Shown one piece after another: positions 20,053-28,870 of a stretch of 64,000 nucleotides of DNA. The DNA is taken from assembly GCF_000829055.1 (NCBI RefSeq), contig NZ_AP012544.1, positions 2,170,001-2,234,000 on the forward strand. Reading direction: 5' to 3'. The notes below the pieces were generated by a model. The model was given only the letters and a program-made list of their open reading frames with translations. It did no database searches and was not told the origin of the DNA. A program made the translations under genes and the position numbers. How positions within the stretch are numbered: the first letter of the stretch is position 1; every line of letters starts with the position of its first letter. This DNA is from Lacticaseibacillus casei DSM 20011 = JCM 1134 = ATCC 393. Lineage in GTDB: Bacteria > Bacillota > Bacilli > Lactobacillales > Lactobacillaceae.

Positions 20053-21313
20053 CGTAAATTGCAAGAACAAGTTAGCCAGTCGTTGAGGACAATCCCAGAA
20101 CAGGCCGTTATCAAATAGAAGTTGTGGCGCTAGAGAGACTACTGGGCCATGCGGCGAACGCGCCGAGCTTCGGCCTCAAAGTTTTGCTGGGGTGTGCAGT
20201 AGCCCTGTTGTTTGCGAGGCAACTGATTCAAGCGGTCTTGCGTGGCCTGCACTTGACTAGGGCTAATGTCATCTAGGGACATGCCCTTAGGGAAGTCCTG
20301 GCGGATCATCCGGTTATGTGCCTCGTTGGTGCCACGGTCGCAGGACGTGTAAGGATGGGCGTAGAAGATCTCAGTTTCCGTCCCAGCAAAAGCAGTATTT
20401 AAGGCGGTGAACTCGGGTCCGTTGTCGGCTGTGATGGTCTTGATGCAAGCTCCCCATTCGCGCTTGATTCCACGCAATGCATAGCTCACAGAGTCTGCAT
20501 CTCGTCCTTCGATCAAGCGGAGAAGTTGGCAACGGGTCTTGCGCTCAATCAGAGTCAAGATGACGCTCTCCTTGCCATTGCGTTTACCGACAATGGTATC
20601 CGTCTCCCAGTGACCGAACTGCCTGCGTCGTTCAACGACCTTAGGCCGTTCCTCGATACTGCGGCCAGCCAGGCGCTTAGCCTTGGTGTGGTGCTGGTGA
20701 GAGGTCTTCCGCTTAGTCTTCTCCAACAGGTCGATATTTCGAATCTCTAGGCGTTGGTCGTCAATGTACTGGTACAAAGTCGAGGCACAAACAAGCTCTT
20801 CAGGAGTAAACAGCTTGTGCCGCTTGGCATAGCCGATTGAAGCATCCGGCGACCATTTGTCCTGCTTAGCTCGCTGTACGTACCAGGCTAAGAAGACCTG
20901 TACGCTGGCGAACTTGTCAGGACGATGGCAGCTCAAGCGTGCAGTCTCGTAACGTGCCTGAGCAGCCTCTGGCAGGTATTGTCGATGGTAGACGCGCTTG
21001 CCATTACTCTTCTTGACCTGATCTACTGTACCTCGCTTGATTTCATTATTAATGGTCTGCGGGCAGACGCCAATTTCAGCAGCAATCCAACGATTGGACT
21101 TCCCAGCTTGGCGGAATCCGGCCACTTTTCCGCGCTCGAGTGATGTTAAGTGCTGACCTTTTTGGCGGTGTGTGCTATCCTGTTTCTGCATCAAGACAAT
21201 ATCCTCTTCCATTGTTTGTGTAGGAACTTCAATGATACAGGATATCTGTTCTTGATGTTTTTTATTGTCCAAAAAATTTTGAGACAGTGGCTAACTTGAT
21301 TCTAAAATGCGCG
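20053..21313 (-). mobile_element. IS30-family insertion sequence, copy 1 (in the adhesin gene)
   Basis: The element is 1261 bp, the same length as the two other copies in the window. Its ends are imperfect inverted repeats sharing CAAGTTAGCCA starting 16 bases from each tip. It is flanked by 13-bp direct repeats, GAACGGTGAAATA at 20040-20052 and 21314-21326. Removing the element and one repeat restores the adhesin reading frame exactly. Confidence 0.92.
20139..21272 (-). CDS. IS30-family transposase (copy 1)
   Basis: The 377-residue frame starts at a TTG; an internal ATG near 21191 (MQKQDSTHRQKGQH), preceded by GAGGAT, may be the true start. It has the N-terminal helix-turn-helix of IS30 (LTSLERGKVAGFRQAGKSNR, IAAEIGVCPQTINNEIKRG) and a DDE catalytic core with DTIVGKRNGKE, TADNGPEF and GTNEAHNRMIRQ. 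It differs from copy 2 by Arg/His in AGFRQAG and by Thr/Met in HWETDT. It looks intact. Confidence 0.92.
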   Translation of the reverse strand: MDNKKHQEQISCIIEVPTQTMEEDIVLMQKQDSTHRQKGQHLTSLERGKVAGFRQAGKSNRWIAAEIGVCPQTINNEIKRGTVDQVKKSNGKRVYHRQYLPEAAQARYETARLSCHRPDKFASVQVFLAWYVQRAKQDKWSPDASIGYAKRHKLFTPEELVCASTLYQYIDDQRLEIRNIDLLEKTKRKTSHQHHTKAKRLAGRSIEERPKVVERRRQFGHWETDTIVGKRNGKESVILTLIERKTRCQLLRLIEGRDADSVSYALRGIKREWGACIKTITADNGPEFTALNTAFAGTETEIFYAHPYTSCDRGTNEAHNRMIRQDFPKGMSLDDISPSQVQATQDRLNQLPRKQQGYCTPQQNFEAEARRVRRMAQ

Positions 21314-21703
21314 GAACGGTGAAATATAGGATTTTACGGAATTAACCGTTGTCTTTCCGTCGATGTAAACCTTCGTAGTTCGCCCATACATTAATTGGGC
21401 ACCAGTATAGGTGACGTTATTGAAGGTCACTGAATGATCATAGCCTGAGTTAGGGTTAACCCCCATGATGGTAACCGGGCCCCAGTAACTGTAGCCGTAC
21501 ATGGTTAAGTCATTGATCGTAAGACTTTCACTCTCATTGGCCTTTGCATCTAGCTCGTACCAGTGTTTGCGAAAATCAATCGTGTTTCCGTTACCATTGA
21601 TGACAAGGTTCGGGCGATAAGCATATGACTGTCGATCAGCACCTGATACGTCATCAACGAAACTAGACTTAACATTGATCTCGCTGACAGCTGAGTTCGC
21701 CAT
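21302..21703 (-). pseudogene. SRRP piece 2: beta-solenoid start, cut by the IS30 element
   Basis: The frame is open back to about 21780 (reading SDATDSGSSVDVSTASDFNA). It encodes the start of a pectate-lyase-like binding region (VINGNGNTIDFRKHWYELDA, LTINDLTMYGYSYWGPVTIM). The adhesin reading ends at SYISPF where the insertion lies; the last residues come from the element. Confidence 0.7.
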
Positions 21704-21729
21704 AGCCGCATTAAAATCAGAAGCCGTGC

Positions 21730-22317
21730 TTACGTCAACGCTGGAGCCTGAATCAGTTGCATCTGAACTTGCTGCAGTGTGCTCTGTGCAGCTTTTGCAG
21801 CACTAGCACTGCTTGCGCTGGCGCTTGATGCACTGGCAGCACTCTCAGCGGCACTTGTCAGACTGGCACTGCTGCTGTTCGCGCTATTACTGCTCTTACC
21901 ATCGCTGGCAGAACTGCTGCTACCTTGACTAGCACTGCCATCGCTGGCGTTGCTCTTGCTGCTGCTTGAAGCACTGGCGCTAGCATCGCTCTTACTGCCC
22001 TGGCTGGCGCTGGCTACGCTACTGCTACCTTGACTGGCGCTCGCAACGCTTGCACTGCCTTGGCTAGAACTTGCAACGCTGCTGGTTTGGCTGCTACTGG
22101 CGCTACTTTGGCCGCTACTAGCTCCCGATGAAGACGCTTCAGTATAGACGGAACTGCTGGGCGTTTGAACATCAGCTTTAACTTCGTTTGGTTCGAAGGC
22201 TGTTCCCAACCCGACGCCAAGGAAGAAGAGTGGTGCAATTAACCACTTTTTCTTCGACTTGAACATCTTGTATCGTTTCTTCTCGACCAAAACATTCGTT
22301 CTCTTTACCTTTTTCAT
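21730..22317 (-). pseudogene. SRRP piece 1: signal peptide and first Ser/Ala-rich region
   Basis: This frame starts at the ATG at 22317 with GAGAGGA upstream (MKKVKRTNVLVEKKRYKMFK) and runs through SSSASSSQ-type repeats. It shifts out of frame near 21780 and stops at 21730. It is the only piece with a start, so any product would be a secreted, unanchored fragment of about 195 residues. Confidence 0.75.
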
Positions 22318-22450
22318 ACTCAAGATCCTCTCAAAAATAATTGAGCAAGCTAAAAAATGCTTAGTTTCCGACCCATTCTCCTCAAAGCAGTTCCCCCTTG
22401 GCACCATCTCCTTTCCGGAATATGCTGCTCACAACTACCTGAACATTGAC

Positions 22451-23947
22451 TTAAAGAAATTCAGAAAGCCCTGATTTCCATTCATCAACAAATGCTTTTT
22501 CTGAGTGTTGGGCTGCGGTCTTCAACGCGCCAGCCTGTAACCGGTGATACAGCTGCTCATCTTGCAATACCGAAAGTGCCGCCTTGCCCAAATTGCTTGG
22601 CGTCATGTTGTCGACGGCCAATCCGTTCTGATCATTGATCAAAAGGTTGTTCTTCAGGAAGAGGCAGCCATACGCGACAACCGGTACTCCGGCCGCCATC
22701 GCTTCAAGACTGTTCATCCCAAAAGCCTCCGACTTTGCCGCTGAAACAAACACGGTGGTTTTCGCCAAAATGTCGTGATTGTCATTGCTGTAATTGACCA
22801 AGTGAACGGCATCATCGAGCTTTTTCTTGTGAATCTTATCGGTAATCTCGTGATGGTAATCATCATCGGAGAAATAACCTTTAAGGAACAATTCGGCGTC
22901 CGGACGGGCTTGGTGGACCTGTTCGAATGCATCAATCAACTCAGCAATGTGTTTGTCTGGGAAAAGCCGACCGATATAGGTTAAATGTGGATGCTCAGGC
23001 TCTGACTGATTATCGGCTTGTACTTCAGCAAATGTGTCCGGTGATGACTTAATCGTTAAATGCGGCCACTTAGAACTCAGGCTCTTAGCCTGTTCGCGGG
23101 TGGCGAAGAAGACGGCATTGAATGGCTTTTGTTCGTCCAGTGCTTCGTCGTAAATATGGTTAGGTACTTTCTTCTTGCCTTCACCTTCACTAAACAGATC
23201 ACCTTCATGAATATAAGCAATGGTCCCTGTTGCATGCGCCACCTGCTTCACGGCTGCATCAAGTGTCCGCCGATCCGAAATCATGAGTCCCGGCGTTGTC
23301 TTGGTAATTTCGTTCATGAAGAACAGGAACAAGCTGTCTTCAGAATCAAACGCGTAGTCATGACCGTGATAGTTCATTAATTTCCAGAGCGTCGGCGCCA
23401 GCTTGCCATTCTTGTTCATGTGCACGATTTCCAGCACCACATGGCCCTGCCGATCGAAGAACTTCTGGGCAGCAACCGTTTCGTCAGGATTGTAATTCTG
23501 CTCCATCGATTTGAACCCGCGCCAATCCCAGAACTCAGTCAGTTCCTTATTACCAAATCGATCAAAATAATCGATGCTGCCAACCAAGCCCACGGTTTCC
23601 GGCATAACAGCAATCTTGGCAATGGTTCGACCCAGAAGATCAATCGTTGTCAAATTGTTATCGATGCCGACAACGTGGTATTTCGTCAACGGAATGGAAT
23701 CCAGCAAGCGGAGCTCCTGCTTTTTGCGTTCAAGGCCAACAACTCCTTGAAAATAGTCATACATATTGATGTAGTCATCTTTGGCCAAGCCAGCTCGGGA
23801 AGCATCGCGATATAAGAATCGGTTATAGTTTCGCACCAACAACTTTGCTTCAATCCCGTTGCGTTTAAAAGCCTTGAGCCGCTGCATCTGGGAGAATTCA
23901 GTGCCGGAGTTAAAAGTGAAGACATTTTCGCCAACCATGTAAATCAT
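22451..23947 (-). CDS. Adhesin glycosyltransferase, GT4 type (GtfB/TagE-like, second of pair)
   Basis: The start is the ATG at 23947 (MIYMVGENVFTFNSGTEFSQ), with GGAGGTG upstream; it overlaps the upstream stop as ATGA, so the two are translationally coupled. The 498-residue product has a TagE-type N-terminal region and a C-terminal GT-B nucleotide-sugar domain (HLTYIGRLFPDKHIAELIDA, and the EX7E motif in EAFGMNSLEAMAAG). Similar paired enzymes (GtfA/GtfB, formerly TagE5/TagE6) glycosylate surface proteins in Lactiplantibacillus plantarum. Position directly before the serine-rich adhesin indicates that protein as the substrate. The sugar is unknown. Confidence 0.82.
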   Translation of the reverse strand: MIYMVGENVFTFNSGTEFSQMQRLKAFKRNGIEAKLLVRNYNRFLYRDASRAGLAKDDYINMYDYFQGVVGLERKKQELRLLDSIPLTKYHVVGIDNNLTTIDLLGRTIAKIAVMPETVGLVGSIDYFDRFGNKELTEFWDWRGFKSMEQNYNPDETVAAQKFFDRQGHVVLEIVHMNKNGKLAPTLWKLMNYHGHDYAFDSEDSLFLFFMNEITKTTPGLMISDRRTLDAAVKQVAHATGTIAYIHEGDLFSEGEGKKKVPNHIYDEALDEQKPFNAVFFATREQAKSLSSKWPHLTIKSSPDTFAEVQADNQSEPEHPHLTYIGRLFPDKHIAELIDAFEQVHQARPDAELFLKGYFSDDDYHHEITDKIHKKKLDDAVHLVNYSNDNHDILAKTTVFVSAAKSEAFGMNSLEAMAAGVPVVAYGCLFLKNNLLINDQNGLAVDNMTPSNLGKAALSVLQDEQLYHRLQAGALKTAAQHSEKAFVDEWKSGLSEFL

Positions 23948-25497
23948 TTCGCGACACCTCCTTCCGTCTTTTCTGCGTCTTGTAGGAGATTTTGCCATTT
24001 GTGCCAAACGTTTTCTTCCGAATAGCGTTTAGCCGACTCGTAAGCGTTGGTGCTCATTTGTTGCATTTTGTCCTTATCAGCGAATAACGACTGAATCTTC
24101 TCGGCTAATGCCTTGATATCGCCATACGGAGTGACATAGCCGTTCACACCGTCCTCGACAATTTCGTTCGGGCCGTAATTGACATCATAAGTGACACCAA
24201 CAACGCCGTGCGAAATGGCTTCCAGCAGGGAGAGATCAAAGCCTTCCATGATCGAGGTCAAGCCAAAAATCTGTGCCGTGTTATAAGCGCTCTCCAGGTT
24301 CTCCGTATAACCCTTGAAGGTAACGACATCTTCTAGCGACAGTTCCTTAATCGTCTTTTCGATCTTCTTCTTCTCCGCATAGTTATTTGTTGCGTCGGGG
24401 TAACCATACAGGTCAAGCGTCACTTCTGGCGTTTGTTTATGCACAATCGCAATCGCCCGGACTAAGTTATCCAGATTCTTTTCCGGTGCAATTCTGGCAA
24501 CCGCAATGACCTTGCCAAAAATACGATTCTTGGACAAAATGCGTTGCCGATTGAGAACATCATCCCGAACAATACCAACCGGAATATCGAAGGACTTGGT
24601 GATATATGGAAAACGTTTCGTAACATCAACGGCTTGTTTCTTAGTTGCCGATACAAAGGCCGAATACTTAGCACCATTGACTAAGGCGTATTCGTAGTTG
24701 TTATTCATAACTGAATCCATCGGCCGCTGGGCATCGCCGGCATGTGAATTGTGCAGATGCATGACTGTATATGCCGGCTTGTCTAAGTGAATGAGGGCTT
24801 CATCCGCAAGTAACGAGCGATCTAAAATAAAGACATTCTCGCCACTTTCATTGACGTCATTGATGAAGTGCTCAAAGAACGCATCAATCGTGTCAAACTG
24901 GAAACGTTTGCCTTTACGATCGGTCAGGATCCATCCGGTTTGCTTAATTTTGCCGTCCTCACCTTTCTTGTTAAATGCCTTAATCACCGGGCGGCCATCC
25001 AATGTCAGCCACTCTTCATTGCCTATCTTGTTGTCTGGCGTGTACCACTGAATTAATGACTTGAACCCGCGTGAATCATAAAATGCAACCTGATAAAGGT
25101 TTTCAACGCCATCAAAAAGTTCAGTTGAAACAACCTGTCTAGTTTCACGGACATAGTTAATTCGCGCAGCCAACCGACCATCAGCTCGAGAAACCAAAAC
25201 GCGGTTACGTTTATACTCGTCGTCGTACTTAAGATCTTTAAGACCTAAGTCAACCTCTTCAGGCAAAAGCTGAGCCTGATCAACATGACAGGTGTCCTGG
25301 TAATAATCAAACATGTTAATCAGATGTTCGTCTGTAATCCCTGCGTTAGCTGTATTTGTATGTAAATCCCGCGACCAGTCCCGCAGCAAAAAGCAGTAGG
25401 CCTCCTTGTGCTTATCAAAAAGACTCTTGCGCTTAAGTTCAGCATGCTCAATCCCGGATTTACTAGCGGGCATACCGAAGTTGATGAAATAGTTCAC
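23944..25497 (-). CDS. Adhesin glycosyltransferase, GT4 type (GtfA/TagE-like, first of pair)
   Basis: The GTG at 25497 (reading MNYFINFGMPASKSG) has AAGGAG 8-10 bases upstream. The 517-residue product has a long N-terminal domain of the poly(glycerol-phosphate) glucosyltransferase type and a GT-B C-terminal half (VIAVARIAPEKNLDNLVRAI and the EX7E motif EGFDLSLLEA). It probably starts O-glycosylation of the serine-rich adhesin together with the next gene. No accessory SecA2/SecY2 genes accompany the pair in this window. Confidence 0.82.
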   Translation of the reverse strand: MNYFINFGMPASKSGIEHAELKRKSLFDKHKEAYCFLLRDWSRDLHTNTANAGITDEHLINMFDYYQDTCHVDQAQLLPEEVDLGLKDLKYDDEYKRNRVLVSRADGRLAARINYVRETRQVVSTELFDGVENLYQVAFYDSRGFKSLIQWYTPDNKIGNEEWLTLDGRPVIKAFNKKGEDGKIKQTGWILTDRKGKRFQFDTIDAFFEHFINDVNESGENVFILDRSLLADEALIHLDKPAYTVMHLHNSHAGDAQRPMDSVMNNNYEYALVNGAKYSAFVSATKKQAVDVTKRFPYITKSFDIPVGIVRDDVLNRQRILSKNRIFGKVIAVARIAPEKNLDNLVRAIAIVHKQTPEVTLDLYGYPDATNNYAEKKKIEKTIKELSLEDVVTFKGYTENLESAYNTAQIFGLTSIMEGFDLSLLEAISHGVVGVTYDVNYGPNEIVEDGVNGYVTPYGDIKALAEKIQSLFADKDKMQQMSTNAYESAKRYSEENVWHKWQNLLQDAEKTEGGVAK

Positions 25498-25810
25498 TCA
25501 CAACCACTCCTTATTTGAAAAGCTCCTCCGTCAGTAAAAGGGCAAATACGATCAAAAAAATCTAAAAACGTGATTATATGCTCTCCTGCCAAAGGCAACG
25601 AAAGTCCTATGAAAGCCACTGGACCAATCTTTCAAAGGACTTCTTTTCATAAATATTTAAATAGTGACACACATACTACATTTATATAATACTATTATTG
25701 TCAAAAATATTAACACACCACTGTCATGAAAACGGTTCCAATTTTTGACTTTTTAACTTTCATGCTGACTTTCGCGCGTTACGAACCCGAATTTCTCTCA
25801 CGGTGACAAG
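25498..25810. other. A/T-rich leader region upstream of the glycosyltransferase-adhesin genes
   Basis: No gene is seen. A TTGACA followed by overlapping TATA-like hexamers occurs on the minus strand around 25680-25710, with poor spacing. The promoter of the glycosyltransferase genes is probably here, leaving an untranslated leader of more than 150 bases. Confidence 0.35.
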
Positions 25811-25848
25811 CAAAAACGCCATCGCAACAAAATTGCGATGGCGTTTTC
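25811..25848 (-). terminator. Terminator after the aldehyde dehydrogenase gene
   Basis: AACGCCATCGCAA pairs perfectly with TTGCGATGGCGTT over a 5-base loop, followed by T residues on the minus strand. Confidence 0.85.
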
Positions 25849-25922
25849 TGGAAATATTTAAAAGCTTCTTTGGCTCAACCTGCCACGGTGCAATGACCAC
25901 CTAACACACATGGAAATAACGA

Positions 25923-27296
25923 TTACTTGCGCAGTGCCCGCGTAACGGTTTGTTCATTAACAAATGTAAATAGCCCCAAATCGCCAAGTTCCCGACCGTA
26001 ACCGGAATTCTTGACGCCGCCAAATGGCAATTCGGCATTGTAACTCTGGCTTTGATTAGCACCGACCATACCGGTTTCAATCTGCGCGGCAACTTCTGCG
26101 GCATGATTGGTATCGCCGGCAAAGACGGCACCGCCAAGGCCATAAGGTACATCATTGGCAAGCTCAATAGCTTCCTTTTCAGAATGTACCTTGTAGACAC
26201 AGGCAACTGGGCCAAATAATTCGGTGTGGTAAGCAGGGTTATCCTTGTCGATGTCTGTCAAAATTGTCGGTTGGAAGAAGGCGCCCGGCAGATCGACTGG
26301 CGTATTGCCGTAAACGACCTTGGCACCGTGCTCGATCGCCGTGTCAACCTGACCTTGAAGCTTATCCTTGGCCTTTTGACTGTTCAATGGGCCAACGTCA
26401 ACTGAAGGATCGCTTGGATCGCCGATTTTGACACTTTCAAAGCCCTTCTTCAACCCGGCTACAAAATCGTCATAGTACTTATCTAGCACAATAAACCGTT
26501 TGGAACTGGTGCAGACCTGGCCACAGTTCATCAGTCGCGTCTTGACCGCTTCCGGAATGACGCTGCTAAGATCGGCGCCGTCTAAAACCAGAAAGGCATC
26601 CATCCCGCCTAATTCCATCAACGATTTCTTTAAGTATTTGCCTGCAAGCGCCGCAACATGCGAACCGGCACCTTCAGAACCCGTCAGACAAACACCGGCA
26701 ACCCGCGGATCCTTGATGAAGGTCTCGGTATCATCGTGCCCGATTAAGGCAATTTGGAAAGCGCCTTTATCTGCGCCGCCTGCCAGTACGGCCTTTTCAA
26801 ATTCGAGCCCGCTGGCCGGTACGTTGCTTGCTGGTTTGATGATGACGGCATTGCCAACCATGAAGTTCGGTGCAAAAACCCGCATTAACTGATAATACGG
26901 GAAGTTCCAGGGTTCGACACCAAACACGATTCCGGTAGCAACGTGATTCGTCACTGCAGCGCCAGCCGTGCTGTCAATCGGCTGCGGCTTCAACAGTGCC
27001 GGCGCCCGGTCAGCGTACATGTCCGCAATTTCAGCACAAAGTTCGACTTCACCTAAAGCCTCTTCCGTGCGTTTGCCCATTTCTTTGGTGATAATCGCAG
27101 CCATTTCATCTGCATTATCCCGGAAATAAGCGGCAACTGCGTGTAATGTTGCAGCGCGCGTTGCCGGATCAAGATTACGCTGTTCCTTATAAAACGCATG
27201 CCCGGTTGTCAGCATCTCGCCGATTTGCACAGGCGTTGTGTTCGCATAAGTCTTCTCTAAAGTGTTCGTGTTCGGATCAACGGTTTGATAAGCCAC
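25923..27296 (-). CDS. gabD: NAD(P)-dependent aldehyde dehydrogenase (succinate-semialdehyde type)
   Basis: The GTG at 27296 (reading MAYQTVDPNTNTLEKTY) has AAGGGAG upstream. The 457-residue protein is a complete ALDH: cofactor region (FGVEPWNFPYYQ, IIKPASNVP), glycine motif GSEGAG, general base in MELGGMDAFLVL, and catalytic Cys in RLMNCGQVCTSSKRF. It ends with the family C-terminal block ELPFGGVKNSGYGRELG. The closest remembered relatives are called succinate-semialdehyde dehydrogenases (GabD); no GABA genes are nearby, so the substrate is uncertain. It is monocistronic with its own terminator. Confidence 0.88.
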   Translation of the reverse strand: MAYQTVDPNTNTLEKTYANTTPVQIGEMLTTGHAFYKEQRNLDPATRAATLHAVAAYFRDNADEMAAIITKEMGKRTEEALGEVELCAEIADMYADRAPALLKPQPIDSTAGAAVTNHVATGIVFGVEPWNFPYYQLMRVFAPNFMVGNAVIIKPASNVPASGLEFEKAVLAGGADKGAFQIALIGHDDTETFIKDPRVAGVCLTGSEGAGSHVAALAGKYLKKSLMELGGMDAFLVLDGADLSSVIPEAVKTRLMNCGQVCTSSKRFIVLDKYYDDFVAGLKKGFESVKIGDPSDPSVDVGPLNSQKAKDKLQGQVDTAIEHGAKVVYGNTPVDLPGAFFQPTILTDIDKDNPAYHTELFGPVACVYKVHSEKEAIELANDVPYGLGGAVFAGDTNHAAEVAAQIETGMVGANQSQSYNAELPFGGVKNSGYGRELGDLGLFTFVNEQTVTRALRK

Positions 27297-27441
27297 TTTT
27301 GTAAACGCTCCCTTCGTGTCCTTACTTAATCATAGCGTATTCCCTTGATAGATGCCAACTACATACCGTTCCCGCGGCCGGCAAAATTGGCAAATCCCTT
27401 GCATCCCAAGGGCATACGCCGACTTTAATTTAACGCAAAAG

Positions 27442-27470
27442 AAAAAGACCCGCCAGTTTCAGCGAGTCTC
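27442..27470 (-). terminator. Terminator of the rplK-rplA operon
   Basis: GACTCGC pairs with GCGGGTC on the minus strand, followed by a TTTTTC tract 15 bases after the rplA stop. Confidence 0.8.
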
Positions 27471-27485
27471 AAAATAATCATTATT

Positions 27486-28175
27486 TTAGAAGTCAGTCGG
27501 GTTAACCTTGATACCAGGCGCCATGGTGGACGTCAGGGTCAGGCTCTTGATGTAGATACCCTTCGTACTTGCTGGGCGTGCCTTCAAAACGATGTCGTTC
27601 ATGGCTTTGAAGTTTTCAAGCAGCTTGTCAGCATCGAAGCTCTTCTTGCCGATTGGGGCATGGATAATACCAGCCTTGTCAACACGATAAGCAACCTGGC
27701 CGGTTTTGATATCATTGACAGCTTTGGCAGTGTCCATGGTAACGGTGCCGGTCTTCGGGTTAGGCATCAAGCCTTTCGGGCCAAGTACCCGGCCTAAACG
27801 ACCAACCTGAGCCATCATCGGTGGTGTTGCAACCGCAACATCAAAGTCCAACCAGCCGTCTTGAATCTTTTGTACCAAATCTTCGGCACCGACAATGTCA
27901 GCACCGGCGTCTTCGGCAGCCTTGGCTTGGTCGCCTTGGGCAAAAACGATGACCTTCGACGTCTTACCGGTTCCGTTTGGCAGCACAACTGCGCCACGGA
28001 TCTGTTGGTCAGCCTGCTTTGGGTCAACGTTTAAACGATAGGCAACTTCAACGGTTTCGTCGAACTTGGCATAGTCGATTTTCTTCAGCAGATTAACCGC
28101 TTCTTCAGGGGTGTACTGCTTGTTTGAATCAACCGCTTTAGCAGCCTCTAAATACTTTTTACCTTTTTTAGCCAT
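27486..28175 (-). CDS. rplA: 50S ribosomal protein L1
   Basis: The start is the ATG at 28175 ([20 protein letters not shown]), with GGAGG upstream. The 229-residue protein carries family blocks ([47 protein letters not shown]). L1 binds 23S rRNA at the exit-side stalk and can repress its own operon. It follows rplK by 98 bases. Confidence 0.98.
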   Translation of the reverse strand: MAKKGKKYLEAAKAVDSNKQYTPEEAVNLLKKIDYAKFDETVEVAYRLNVDPKQADQQIRGAVVLPNGTGKTSKVIVFAQGDQAKAAEDAGADIVGAEDLVQKIQDGWLDFDVAVATPPMMAQVGRLGRVLGPKGLMPNPKTGTVTMDTAKAVNDIKTGQVAYRVDKAGIIHAPIGKKSFDADKLLENFKAMNDIVLKARPASTKGIYIKSLTLTSTMAPGIKVNPTDF

Positions 28176-28273
28176 TCTGGGTTTTCCTCCTTGCAAATGT
28201 GGTCACTGGGAGATCAGTTTTCTCCCTTCCACCTGATTACCTCAGTTTTCACTGAGAATCCGAACAGTGCGTC

Positions 28274-28699
28274 TTAGTCCTCGACTTCGAAGCCCATCGA
28301 ACGAGCCGTTCCTTCAACCATGCGCATAGCCGCTTCAACATCGGCAGCGTTAAGGTCTTGCATCTTTGTTTCGGCGATTTCCTTGACCTGAGCCTTGGTT
28401 ACCTTAGCAACCTTCTTAGTATTCGGTTCGCCGGAACCATGTTCAACACCAGCAGCTTTCTTCAAAAGAATTGCAGCCGGCGGGGTCTTGGTTACGAAAT
28501 CAAATGAACGATCTTCATAAACCGTGATGACAACCGGGATAATCATGCCGGCTTGATCAGCCGTACGTGCATTGAAATCCTTGGTGAACCCCATAATATT
28601 GATACCGGCTTGCCCAAGTGCAGGGCCAACCGGAGGAGCTGGGGTTGCTTTCCCAGCAGGAATTTGGAGTTTGACAATGTTTGCTACTTTTTTAGCCAC
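28274..28699 (-). CDS. rplK: 50S ribosomal protein L11
   Basis: The GTG at 28699 begins [20 protein letters not shown] and lies 8 bases after AAGGAGG. An ATG nearer that site (ATG TCT CGT GGC TAA) is a five-codon decoy in another frame. The 141-residue protein has the thiostrepton-binding L11 N-terminal domain ([20 protein letters not shown]) and the rRNA-binding C-terminal domain. It is the first gene of rplK-rplA. Confidence 0.98.
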   Translation of the reverse strand: MAKKVANIVKLQIPAGKATPAPPVGPALGQAGINIMGFTKDFNARTADQAGMIIPVVITVYEDRSFDFVTKTPPAAILLKKAAGVEHGSGEPNTKKVAKVTKAQVKEIAETKMQDLNAADVEAAMRMVEGTARSMGFEVED

Positions 28700-28870
28700 G
28701 AGACATACCTCCTTAAGTCCGTGATGTGGTTATGATGGCCAGAAGTTTTGGCCTCCCACGCGTATGCTGAAAACATACTTATTTAGCGTAGCACGCCCAT
28801 CTATAAAAGGCAAGAGCGTTGAAAAAGAATCCCTGCAGATCCTGAACCCTTTCCGACAAGCAAACCGTGT

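Larger units (their letters stand above)
16148..22317 (-). pseudogene. Serine-rich repeat adhesin (SRRP), broken by IS30 insertion and two frameshifts
   Basis: Read from the ATG at 22317, the locus encodes a long signal peptide of the KxYKxGKxW type (KKRYKMFKSKKKWLIAPLFF), a first Ser/Ala-rich region, a pectate-lyase-like beta-solenoid region, and a very long second Ser/Ala-rich repeat region. It ends in LPQTG, a hydrophobic helix and GTRRRKDDKASK. Such adhesins are heavily O-glycosylated and wall-anchored. Three lesions break it: a net one-base loss near 21770-21785, an IS30-family element at 20053-21313, and a net one-base gain near a CCC run at 18068-18070. Removing the element with one repeat and repairing both shifts gives roughly 1630 residues in one frame. 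Two glycosyltransferase genes lie just upstream. Without repair only short pieces could be made. Confidence 0.88.

Noticed and set aside
20139-21272. Programmed frameshift in the transposase
   Set aside because: IS30-family transposases are single frames and all three copies are uninterrupted.
28688-28702. ATG at the ribosome site of rplK as the start
   Set aside because: It opens a frame that stops after four codons; the GTG 8 bases from the site gives the conserved L11 N-terminus.
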